NCBI GenBank assembly: GCA_907163375.1
Contig: CAJQUW010008601.1
Location: 27,075-91,074, forward strand
From: Prostheceraeus crozeri
Taxonomy: Eukaryota > Platyhelminthes > Polycladida > Euryleptidae
Length of the DNA: 64,000 bases
Direction of reading: 5' to 3'
Part shown: positions 11,049-21,135 of the stretch, piece after piece
Layout of the letters: the number at the start of each line of letters is the position of its first letter
Numbering within the stretch: position 1 is the stretch's first letter
Notes under the pieces: model-generated
Databases searched by the model: none
Told to the model about the DNA's origin: nothing
What the model saw: only the letters and a program-made list of their open reading frames with translations
Made by a program: the position numbers and the translations under genes

Positions 11049-11198
11049 AGTGTCACTACTCCTCACTGGGAAATGGCCGGGCTTTGGTACTTTTAGTCCA
11101 GATGCCCTTCCTGCTGACTTCCAATGACACTTTCAGGGCTCAACTTCGACCAAAAGATTGTCTGGGCAAGCACTTAACCACCTCCTCAGAGACTGCGG
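11049..11198 (-). mobile_element. tRNA-derived SINE, second copy
   Basis: Reading the minus strand recovers GGTTAAGTGCTTGCCCAGAC, then TTGGTCGAAGTTGAGCCCTG, then AAAGTGTCATTGGAAGTC and GAGTAGTGACA. This is the same order as the copy at 10,281, diverged and lacking the clean tail. Confidence 0.6.
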
Positions 11199-11713
11199 AA
11201 ATACTTTTTAAATGACCAAGCACACGTGTCTGCATAATAATTATATCCATTTATTTCCAGCTTTTGTAGCTTACTTTGTCAAAGATTTTTCAGGGATTAT
11301 TTCGTCAGCGCATTTCTCATTGTGATTTCCAAAAATGAAGGGAAATGGATGTAATTTCCGTGATTGTTAACGGAAGTTTAGACCAAAACTATCAACTTAA
11401 TTGTCTATGGCAGTGATGGGCAACGCGTGGCCCGCCACCGATAGTCAAATCCAAAGTGGAACATTCTTTGAATAGGTGATGTCAAAATAGCCGACTCCGA
11501 CTTTGACCTGGTGCTTCTTAGGTTGAGCTTGATCTTCTGTAGAATTTGCAAAAGCTAATGACTTAATGAGGTAATTTTGGCACAAAAATATTCATTCGAA
11601 TGCTGAAACCATGTTCTCAGCATGAAGGTGAAGGACATAGCTATCAACTGCGTGAGTGCTAAGTCACATGGTGTTCGTTCGATATCTTTTTGAGCATGTT
11701 TCAACTCGTATTG

Positions 11714-13564
11714 ACCTTATCGTGGACAGCAGATTTTCTGTGATTTTTTCTGTTGCTTTTCGCCCACAAACTATGCAGACTGTCTTTCTGCATTCTTCAT
11801 GACTTTTGCGCTGTTGAGGGTGCGACATTTCGATGCGACAATGAATGTTTGGAAATGCGCCTTAAATGTATTGCTCGCATTTAATGAATAGTAACACGGA
11901 CATGATTTGACGCATTTAACGAATGTTTACCAATTGAGGTTGCATTGAATTCACAACAAAGGATCTACACAATAATTGATCAGCTTGAGAATGAAGTAAA
12001 ATTGCTACATAGAAATCTACACACCTAATGTCACAACCCTGTGGGCATCGAATCATGCGAACAATCATGCCGGTACTGAAATTATTTAATAGAAATCTAC
12101 ATGTTATGCGTCAACCTTATTATCTGCTGAGGACACTGAGATGTCTTTCGATCAACTGTAAATGATGTGAAACTGTAACTAATTTGTGATAATGTGAAAA
12201 CGATTAGTGAATAGAGAACACAAAAGAGCTGACAAAGCCCATGCCATTTGTATACCCAGCAATGCGATGCAAGTAATAAAATAACGCTCATGATTCTCCT
12301 TGAGGTTCACACTGATGAAAAGTTCCGTCACTGAGTTAGTGCAATTATGCATCAGTTAGGAATAATAAAAATATGTCAAAAATGAAAATAAAAATTATAA
12401 TCAGTTAATGTTCTAAAGTGCTTTTCTCTGCAATAGCTCGATGAAATCCTCTAAATTTTTAACCAAATGCTCATTATAGCTTATATAATTGAGTCATGTT
12501 CATGGAAGTTCAGTACATTTTTTGTTCGAGAGATTTTTTGAAAATTAAATAAGTAGTATGTATCAAAAATTCAAAAAAATTCAAATTTTGAATATTTCAT
12601 GAATAGCACGGTGAAACATTTAAATATTTATATATTTTGATAAAGTAGACCTGAACAAATGTAAAAAACATCTTAGCTTTCTTGTACAATTTTTTTCATA
12701 AAACATGTGTTTGGGACACTGTGTGACATTAAGTGAATTCGGGAATAATTGGGTTGCGCTTCCCTTACTATATTTAGGCACCGCGCCTCGATCAAGAATT
12801 GCATAGAATTTCATTGCAAAAATTGGAGAAGGCAAAGCACGGGAAAGCCAATATTGGCGCGGGCGCGTGCGCTTACTGCCTCACACGCATACAAGTCTCT
12901 TTCGCTGTCTGAACATCAATCCTCCGTCACACACGACCAGCTTGTGTGTCTAATTGTTCAAAGAAAACAGCTGTGATTCAAGCACGTGCTGCAAAACTGT
13001 TCACTCTGAGGTTGAGCGTCTGACTTTGTGACGTAAAGCTGTGCACAACTATCACAAGAAGCTATCGAATTTAAATGAATGATGACACTTTTCATTTTTG
13101 TAATTGTCGGATTTTGTAATTGTAATTCAGGATTCGCCGAAGGCCTCGCAGGTACGGAGAAGACGCCACTGGTATTAACCTTTGTTAGAATGCATTCCCA
13201 TACGTCATTAGATCCACACGCTACCAATCATAGGATCCGGTCATTACAACTGGTGGCAGCGCTGTTAGGAGCGCTAATTGGTGCTTTTAGTGATAAATCT
13301 CACGCTTGTCAGGAAATTTACGCTTTGTTAGAAATAGGCTACTTACTAAAGCCCGGCAGCATTAATAGAAAAGCTATTATCATGGCTTTCCTCTGGCGGA
13401 GGCGGTATATAGGCTAATTATAACCAAGAATTTCAGATAATTGTATCTATTTATTATTATTTTAAAAAAAATTGTGAGTGTGCAAAAATAAAACATCACC
13501 GAAAATGCTTCGTAATGGAGTACATTGCATCACTTTGAATGTTGAATATTGTCAAATCCCAGCT
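11714..13564. other. Copy-1-specific insert, possible LTR remnant
   Basis: It replaces 56,715-59,539 of the other copy. No gene is recognised. A GC-richer patch (12,740-13,430) contains CATTACAACTGGTGGCAGCG (about 13,235), which resembles the junction between a Gypsy LTR end (CA) and a primer-binding site starting TGGTGGCAGC. No paired LTR, gag or pol is visible, so a solo or fragmentary LTR is only a suggestion. Confidence 0.3.
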
Positions 13565-13933
13565 ACAAGTTCAATGTAAAGAAAATAGGAACGGGCCAAA
13601 GCTCCTGAGAATAATTTGCAATAGCTTATTGCTCTGAATAACGCATTACGCAATAAATTATTTTTCGCCAGTTTGTCTTCTTGGCATTTAACATGGTATC
13701 TCTTCAGAAGTCTGATTGGAGCAAAACGTTGCTTAGTTATTCTCAGCAGTCTTGGCTTGCTTTCTCAGCATAAAAGAAAGAAATGATGTTTACAGGAACA
13801 TTTTACATTTTGCCAGTTACAAGTATTGTTTTCCTTCATTTTGACCTTCTGTTTATACATGCGAAACTGTCTATATCTTAGTGCATCCTCAAACAGCAAA
13901 ATGATTAAAACTATTAATTAACTTGCATTGCAG

Positions 13934-14018
13934 ATTATACGAGCGCCATCTACGGTCGAAAGGACCAACTCCTGAAAAAGTTGATAGATCAAAGAAGACG
14001 AGTCGAAAGCGGATTTGA
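13934..14018 (+). pseudogene. RSU1: RSU1 terminal coding exon, extra copy
   Basis: Acceptor TTGCAG precedes an exon whose first base completes the split codon left by the 10,140 donor. It encodes LYERHLRSKGPTPEKVDRSK, then KTSRKRI and a TGA stop. This short basic tail, with the SKK-SRK pattern, is characteristic of RSU1 C-termini. The exon is identical to 59,948-60,032. It belongs to the copy lacking LRR exons. Confidence 0.8.
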
Positions 14019-14857
14019 AGATATTTTGTCCTTCAGACTTAACGGTTTTATATATTGCTTATTAATACATGACAATAATCAACTTAGTGTGTGTTTTCAT
14101 CCTTTTGTATGTCATTGTCAAGGCCACATTGACATTTCTCCTGACAACGAGAGGAAAGGTGTGGGATGTGGTTCTCCCTTCTTGCCCATCTAAATGAAGA
14201 TTTGGTGCACTTATCTCGACTGGGGCGACATATCCATGAATGAACTTAATACGCACTGAGACATGAACGTGATATTTAGGATATCGTGCACCTCTATAAG
14301 TCTTTGCGTGCGAAGAATAGGAATATTATGGAAATACGGATGAGATGAAATACCATCCAACTAACGTGAGTGAACGCGACTTGTCGGTCAGTAGGGTGAA
14401 ATAAGGACTAGTCCCAGTGCATATTGAGCAATTCTTAGCATCGTGGAATTGCATTTTTGATGTTCCACTTGTTTTGGTCGATCATTTTTAACAATTTAAA
14501 CCAACCTATGACAAATTCACTTGTTAGCTTCATACTAATATCACAAAGTTAGAATATAATGGTAGAAACAGATATGTAATTTTGATGAGACCGATATAAT
14601 TGACATCTTGATTATAATCATGGAACAATCACTTTCGCAATCAGAAATTCCTGTGAATTGTTTTAACAAATTATAAATTTTCCAGTTTGATAGGTTGGAA
14701 AATATACCAGATTACGATTTCCTAGGCATACGGGTTCAAATAGCTGCCTTCTTTAGTGAGATATTTGAAGAATCGTGGAATTATCAGTTGGAAATTTACG
14801 TAAACTATCAGAATTGCTCTTTCCCTTTCTGAAAACTATCTTTACTATAATCTCTTA
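14019..14857. other. RSU1 3' flank, copy 1 (within duplication block IV)
   Basis: Downstream of the stop the DNA is AT-rich with no gene. The whole stretch from 13,565 to 14,857 is collinear with 59,540-60,864. The homology ends after CTTTACTATAATC, where copy 2 jumps to sequence equivalent to 21,136. Confidence 0.7.
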
Positions 14858-15425
14858 ACTTTTTCTGTACACATTGTCTATCAGCACAATGTCTTCCTGA
14901 GCATGCAAACGCGTATATGGTCTTCTCTTGAGGAATCCTGTAGATCTGGGGCTGTAGATTTACTACACAGAATTGCAGCAGCACATCATTTATCTCAGGC
15001 CAATGAAATCCAAAAGAACTTTTTTGATTTATTTATTTCAGATTTTGCAGCTTACGTCGCATAGCTGCAAACTCACCGGATAGAAACTTTCATGAAGTTT
15101 ATTTTCAATAAATTTATCGGTATTGGATAATACTTTCCTCGGATAGGCCTACTCAAAGATAACCCTACTGTTTGCTGATGAAGACAACTGCAACCCATCA
15201 ACCAACTTCGATGTTCTCAATTTCTGTACGCAAAGCTGAATCTTCCGACAGTGAAACAGTGGAGGGTATCTCTCCACACCACACAGATCTCACAATAATG
15301 TGTCTGCACGAACACATGATGAATGTTTGATGTTTGTCGTTATGAAACACAATGTCATTATTTAATAATTGTTGGTGACTATAGTGACAGTTTCAGAAGA
15401 GCTTGCTCATAATTGTCATCAGATA

Positions 15426-16769
15426 AGGTGGGTGAGGTGAATAGGCCCACCTAACAGACTTAGAGCTCTGCAGTCTTGAATTTTTGATTAAATACTATGA
15501 ATTTATATTCAAATTATCTATTTCTGGTGCAGTTGACATGTGTGAGAAGTTCATGTCGATAATTGTAAAGCTTCTGGTGCACGAGTAAAAAGATGAAAAA
15601 TCACCGAGTGGACCTTATTACCGACACGTGTAGGAAATAAGGCCCACTTTTGTTTTTATTTAATGTCATCAATTTACGTAGCTTATAAGTCATTTCTAAC
15701 ATTCGGCTATATACAATGGATTATATTCACCTGGTACGCAAATTGGTATAATGAGGTTTCTTGTATGATATGTTCTCATAATTCAGAGTTAGGACTTAAT
15801 AGTTATATGCACCTATGTAAAAAAGAAAAACCAAGATTGCTCATTAAAATGCATCGACTTTTATTGAAAAACAAAAGATATTTTTAACACGATGAAGAAA
15901 TAATTACTGATGGTAAAACCTTGTATTTGGTAGCCATAATCTCTCTATTATGTTATCAATCATAAACACAGACTTAAGGCCTACACTGGAACAGTCAGAA
16001 CAAACAAATGGGAATTCATCTTCGTCACTTCCAAGACTTAAACCAACACAATCTTAGAATCTTTGTGTGCACCCAATCAGTCATCATGTTATACACTGTA
16101 TCATAGGCCTTTCTAACTTTTCATCTTCCTCACAAATTTTGCAATCCCACGATTCATTGCCAGCTTGCTCATCTTTTTTACAACTAAGCTTAGGCCTACT
16201 GTTTTGTCTCTTGGATAGAACAGGTGCTTGCTTAAAGCGCTTTTTAATAGTAAAAAGTTATTTTGTAAGGAGTTGTGCTTTGTACGTAAGACTACGCTTA
16301 CGTTTACGTGGATCTGACTTTCGTTGGATTTTCAGAGTGCTGATTATACTGTGATAGGCCCGGGCCTTATTACCAGCATTTTGTATGGGCATTATTGGCT
16401 ACATTGACATCGTTTTATAATCAGTGTTTTTCGTACTTTCTCGAACTCAAAAATCAAACTACTATATAAGGTCATAGAGAGGATACGCCAGAGATAATTT
16501 TCCATGTTGAGAGCTCATCTACACCAATAATTATCATGAAATCCTTGAACAAATGAAGAGCAAATATTAGATCAAAGAAGACATTTGAATGTACTTTTTT
16601 TGAGATGCTGTGGAATCTGATCCACTTGACCAAAATCGATAAAGCTTCTGACACTTGAAATTAGATATATTTTCATTTCTTTTTTGTTGCGCTTTTATTC
16701 GTTAAGCAGTTTCCGAGATCTAGCAAGTGGGCCTTATTACCAGCTGGGCCTTATTCACATCACCCACCT
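15426..16769. mobile_element. TA-flanked inverted-repeat element, pogo-like, non-autonomous
   Basis: The left end is AGGTGGGTGAGGTGAATAGG, and the right end reads as its near complement (CCTTATTCACATCACCCACCT). Each end abuts TA (15,424-15,425 and 16,770-16,771), as expected for Tc1/mariner/pogo insertion. Subterminal copies of GGGCCTTATTACC recur at 15,610, 16,355 and 16,725. The only coding trace is a decayed PHD finger on the minus strand, of the kind found at the C-terminus of pogo transposases. A second right-end copy alone is present at 18,371-18,403, also followed by TA. Confidence 0.55.
16030..16165 (-). pseudogene. Decayed PHD finger of a pogo-like transposase
   Basis: The minus strand reads ESWDCKICEEDEKLERPMIQ, then C, then in shifted frames DWVHT and CVGLSLGSDEDEFPFVCSDC. 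This follows the PHD order C-x2-C, M-I-Q-C-x2-C, W-x-H, CVGL, C-x2-C. At least two frameshifts break it. Its position inside the TA-flanked element supports a transposase origin. Confidence 0.45.
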
Positions 16770-17002
16770 TATAAACACCATAAACATGCAAGTTTGCAAA
16801 CTTTCGTATTACATGTCATTCGGGAGCCACATGTATGTCTCACAGGTCAAAATTCGAGACTGTCGACTCATTTGATAGGCTGTTCAATTGAAACGAATCG
16901 ATGAAAAATGCTGAACAAAAGATAGCGATAATAAAAGGAAGAGCGCAAAAACAATAAGTATTATCAAACTCCCTTCCTATCTCCACTATGTTGAACTATG
17001 CG

Positions 17003-17407
17003 TTCTACATTTTCTAATGTAGAACGGAATTTCTATGAATCAAAATACATGTAATCCAATGGGCTACCGTGCTACATTTTTTTACCCTACAATGCACCCA
17101 AATTGCAAATAAGCTTAGATGATATCTTGGGTATAGATAATAAGGCTACACCTCATGCAAATGCCAGTTAAATATCGGTTCACTTGAAATTCAAATGAAG
17201 GAAATGCACATAGAAGTAGATAATAGTACTTTCTATGGTATTGTTAATTTCTATGGAAATGCATAACATCAATATTGGATAGGCTATCTACTAGGACTTT
17301 GGATGCCATGGAAAGCCAACCACGTTTGTGTTCTTAGCAGATTGTCTATATCGTCACTGGTCCATAGAGTTCATTGACATTTCTTGATCGTTTGATAATA
17401 GTGATAT
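17003..17407. mobile_element. Deletion derivative of the tyrosine-recombinase element
   Basis: Bases 17,007-17,147 match about 5,805-5,938, and 17,150-17,407 match 7,350-7,567. The recombinase gene between them is absent. The junction is ATAGATA-ATAAGGCTACACC. The left end contains a perfect 10-bp hairpin, GTTCTACATT then TTCT then AATGTAGAAC. A 47-bp MITE has inserted at 17,209. Confidence 0.6.
17209..17255. mobile_element. 47-bp MITE with 8-bp target duplication
   Basis: It starts CATAGAAG and ends ATTTCTATG, with the 8-base direct repeat GAAATGCA on both sides (17,201-17,208 and 17,256-17,263). The related sequence at 7,419-7,426 has a single GAAATGCA and no insert, which is a natural empty site. 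An 8-bp duplication points to the hAT superfamily. A 1,026-bp element with the same ends lies at 31,913-32,938. Confidence 0.75.
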
Positions 17408-17504
17408 AACTACTCCATCTGTACTACCATAGAAAGATGTAGCACTCGGCTTCGCCTCGTGCTACATTTTCTGTGGTAGTACAGATGTCGTAGTTATATC
17501 ACTA
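17399..17504. repeat. 106-bp imperfect palindrome
   Basis: The arms run from TAGTGATATAACTAC (17,399) to GTAGTTATATCACTA (ending 17,504) and fold almost end to end, with GCACTCGGCTTCGCCTCGTGC near the centre. The first arm overlaps the right end of the recombinase-element derivative. The same arm start occurs alone at 7,560, without the palindrome. Confidence 0.7.
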
Positions 17505-19258
17505 TATTTTAAAACATTTCAAAAACCATAGATATCTAGTCCAAAACACCACAAAAATCGCCATTATTAAATTGCATGCGCTGTTATAGTGCATAGCGCT
17601 CAAAACATGTCTCAAAGCAGGTTAACAACAAACTAGAAGGAGTTGACTGATTTTTCACCGTATTGAGCGCTGTTATAGCAAAGACTATTTGAAATTGTTA
17701 ATAAGATTCAGAGCTTCCTTGCCATACTGCTTGCCACAGTAATTCAGACTTTAGGTTCATCGGTTTCAAGTCCTAGGTTGCAACTTGCAAGTTTGAATTT
17801 TCACTAGATACCGGTACATAGGTAAGCAGTTAAAAGATTACTTTCATGACTTCATGGCTATTTCAAATCCAACTATTTTCTCGAGTTCTTATAATGCAGG
17901 CACTTGTAAACCCATCATCTCCTATAAGAAGTTCAAAAGCATATTTTGAGAAAAACGGAGTCCATTAAATGATAATATAACTCATGCCTTCGATGAAGAG
18001 ATTCGGCTGATTCGGTGCCATGAAGTTCATGATTGCTGCAGCAAGGAAAATTGAATTAATTCAAAAAGGAAGTGCAGATTGACTCTCACAGTTAACTATT
18101 AGCAAATGATAGTAAAAAAAACAGAACACAAATGATTCCTATCTGATAATCATTCAACTTTCTAGAACTAAAACTGAAGCGGAGGTGCAGCAAAAAAGCA
18201 TGATGATAATTAACCGAAGTCATTGCAATTTGACCGAATTTCATTCAAATCAGTCGCAATGAGCTTCTATCTTCAGGAAGTTAATAAGGATAGTTGTAAT
18301 ATATAATGACTGTCTGCAGTCGCTGTTTCAAGATCACCGGTTGAACAACGAGCTCTAATATCTTCCTCAACGGACTGGGCCTTATTCACATCACCCACCT
18401 TAGTATTCCTTAGCTATCAGTAGGTTATTCAAACGGTTTCATTTCTGCTCTTAACTTGAAGAAAAGCTAAATCGTAATTCCTATCGTCAACATCAACACC
18501 CTCCCGAAAGAGCTGGGAAAGAATATTGCTATGAATTTGTATTAGTTAAAGGAAAATTCTGCTAATTTGACAGTTACAAAGAAATGCTTTATTTCCAAAT
18601 AGCGGGAACTCAACGATATGATGAGCTGTCTCTTGCAATTTAGTATATAGATTGGCACTGAAAAGCAAACACGATTGACATAAGCTTAGAATGACCTGAT
18701 AATTCGTATAAATTGGCTGCTGAACCATTCACAGCCACAATTCCTCCATCAAATTGGGTGGTATAATAAAGTTTAGTACAATCAATCTGTAAGGTAAAAG
18801 CAATATATGCCTACTAAACTGAAAATGATAAGTGCCAGTAATTAAATCAAAATTTATTATCCATGAATTCTATCATGTCAATTAATTTGGCACGAAATAA
18901 TCTACATGTAACTCTATTAATGTAAAATCCTATCCGTAGTCTTATAAGGCTTCAATAGGTAAGGGACTAATGCATGCGATATAGTAAGGACTTAACTTAA
19001 TTGGAATCACTTATAGAAATGATGAAGAATTGTTCACTTGAACTTTCCTCGACTACGAATTCTGCTGCTATAATTGCTACAATGTGTGGGTAATACTTTA
19101 TCAATTTGGTCAACTTTGTTCTAACGATGATGGTTGATTGGTCATTTGAAAATTGACACCTGTCATCTGCCGACTAAGTCTCCCTGCTGTGATTGTTTAA
19201 GAAGATAGAAGTGTTTGAGATTGAGATGAAGATAAAATTATGAGATCCTGACAAGAAC

Positions 19259-20141
19259 CATGGAATTCTAGATAATAACACCTGGAATGGACACCCCCTA
19301 AATTTCTTCCTCTCGCTGGACGATGAGAGGCTGGCTGAACCATGGATTCCATGGCTGAACAGAGGAGAGGTTTTGGCTCGCTTGATGATAATTGCTCGCT
19401 GGTCAGCACATTAAGTAAAAGGCGTTAGGATGGGAAGCTGAATAGATGATTCACCACATGTTTCCCTTAAATTACATCATCTGTGAGCGAATATGATAAT
19501 GATAGACATTCATCCGTTGACAGATGAGTTCCTTGACTCAATAAATAGAGGTGGTTTATTTTTTCCTCTGAATCATGTGATCTCACTTGGTGTATGTAGT
19601 TGGAAAATTTTTAGAGAGATAAGTTCTTCTTAAACTTTGTCGCTGAAGCTGTTTCAGTCTAAGCAGACGCGACAATTGTTTCAGTTGATTGTCGAAAATT
19701 TCTATTTTGACTATGACCCTGACGCTTTTGGTCGCACAATGTGTACCGCAGGACATGACCATGTTCATGAAATGACACATCTTCTGTATAACTGTTTTTT
19801 AAAAAATTACACGAAGCGCCTCTCCGAAAGAAACGAGAAGGCAAAGACAAAAGCCAGGCCTCAAAGTTTTCTGGGCGCTAGAGAAATACATGATGGATTA
19901 AAAACATGTGTTCTGTTATTGCTTCAAAAAAGGCAAACCACGTAAATCAGGTGTATAAAAAACGGTTAAATGATATCACTTGTGAATTATAAATCCACCG
20001 TCAACGCACAGCGCAGTTGTCTTATTAATGTGCTACCCATAGGATGAAATCAGCGACGCTAGGCGTCGAGAATGAATAGCCTCTCATCGTATTAGGGAAA
20101 AGAGAGTGTCCATTCCAGGTGTTATTATCTAGAATTCCATG
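19259..20141. mobile_element. 883-bp element with perfect 36-bp terminal inverted repeats
   Basis: The first 36 bases (starting CATGGAATTCTAGATAATAA) are the exact reverse complement of the last 36 (20,106-20,141). CAAGAAC flanks both ends (19,252-19,258 and 20,142-20,148), a 7-bp target duplication. GATGAGAGGCT near the left end is mirrored by AGCCTCTCATC near the right. The inside has a small open frame (about 19,637-19,945; 102 codons) with a HDHVHEMTH segment that I do not recognise, and no transposase motif. It is probably non-autonomous. The superfamily is uncertain, since 7 bp fits few known groups. Confidence 0.75.
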
Positions 20142-20257
20142 CAAGAACGCATGGTTCGTTCTCTACAGGTGTTAAACATCATTCAAAAGTTCAGCAAAAG
20201 GTGTCTAAGAATGAAGAAAAATGTGACACTTAAAATGATTCAGCTTGTAAGTAATGA

Positions 20258-20335
20258 ATTCATCAACACGAACTCGACTAGGATTCGTATTTCGGCCCCT
20301 AATTCTTGAACGTTCAGACCTGTTCGAGTGAGGCC
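20258..20335 (+). repeat. Dispersed structured repeat, copy D
   Basis: It shares TTTCGGCCCCT and the TTGAACGTTCA segment with the other copies. Flanking arms ACTCGA (20,272-20,277) and TCGAGT pair here, although their sequence differs from the arms in copies A-C. Upstream is TCATCAACACG, matching the TCATCAACAGG of copy C. Confidence 0.45.
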
Positions 20336-21135
20336 CTGAACATCTATTATGTACAGACTCAATGACACCAACTTTGAGTGTTAATACAAATAAAACAGAA
20401 AATGAAATATACAATGAATATTGAATAAAAATAGCGGAAACTATTCAGACTGACGGAAAATAACATAATAAATAATGAAATTGAAAATATATAAGTAACT
20501 ACGCTGACAATGAGCTAATTGCGGAAAATTAGAATAAAGGAAAATGACATAATGAAAGATAAATCAATTAAAAATAAACAAATAATAGCAAAATTATAAT
20601 CGAAACTGACAGTGTACGAAAGTCTAGAGTCAAAGGATCCGGAATCAATGTTCTTCGAATCAATTTTATGTTAATTTCATCTTTTGTCGACAGATGCCCT
20701 TGGAATCATAATGCCATCTGACACACCGCTTTAAAATCCATTTCAACTCATTAACCTTCTGAGTCCGAGGCCAAATCTTCCGCACAGCTCCAACTACCCA
20801 GGACGTGCACATCACTCGCTCAACTCTCCTGGTACTGAGTGAACAATGGGAACATAATACAGCGATGACGTCATATAATTAGAGCAATGTAATTTGAGTT
20901 TGTTGATGAAGTTGTACCGTCCTCATCAGATTGTAATTATTGTTCTAGAAGAAACTTAAGTCAACTGCGTGATACGTTCAACAAAATATAGATAAAAATA
21001 TTCAACAAAAATAATCCGCTCTGCACCGTTCTCACGATGAAATCAAGAGTTTTGGACCAATTCTATTGGTGTGTAGCTGCCTCACTGTGGCAGTAAGCGT
21101 ACAAATTATAGAGCCTACCACAAAAAGTCAAAATT

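Larger units (their letters stand above)
8889..11713. repeat. Duplication block III, copy 1
   Basis: Collinear and nearly identical with 53,869-56,714. It carries the RSU1 penultimate exon and two SINE copies. Between 8,900 and 9,990, and between 10,490 and 11,040, I see no gene, only AT-rich intronic DNA. The homology ends abruptly after TTTCAACTCGTATTGA. Confidence 0.9.
14858..21135. other. 6.3-kb copy-1-specific block of nested repeats
   Basis: Copy 2 lacks this entire block: 60,864/60,865 joins the equivalents of 14,857 and 21,136 directly. It contains the transposons and palindrome listed separately (15,426-16,769; 17,003-17,504; 19,259-20,141) and a structured repeat at 20,258-20,335. 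The stretches 14,858-15,420, 16,770-17,000, 17,505-19,250 and 20,340-21,135 show no convincing gene. No clear target duplication flanks the block, so insertion in copy 1 and deletion from copy 2 are both possible. Confidence 0.65.

Noticed and set aside
13079..13417. 112-codon frame with a hydrophobic start as a small secreted protein
   Set aside because: No family motif; it lies across a possible LTR/primer-site boundary and is missing from copy 2.
19637..19945. 102-codon frame as a gene
   Set aside because: It lies inside a short inverted-repeat element, has no recognised motif and no homologous copy in the window to test conservation.
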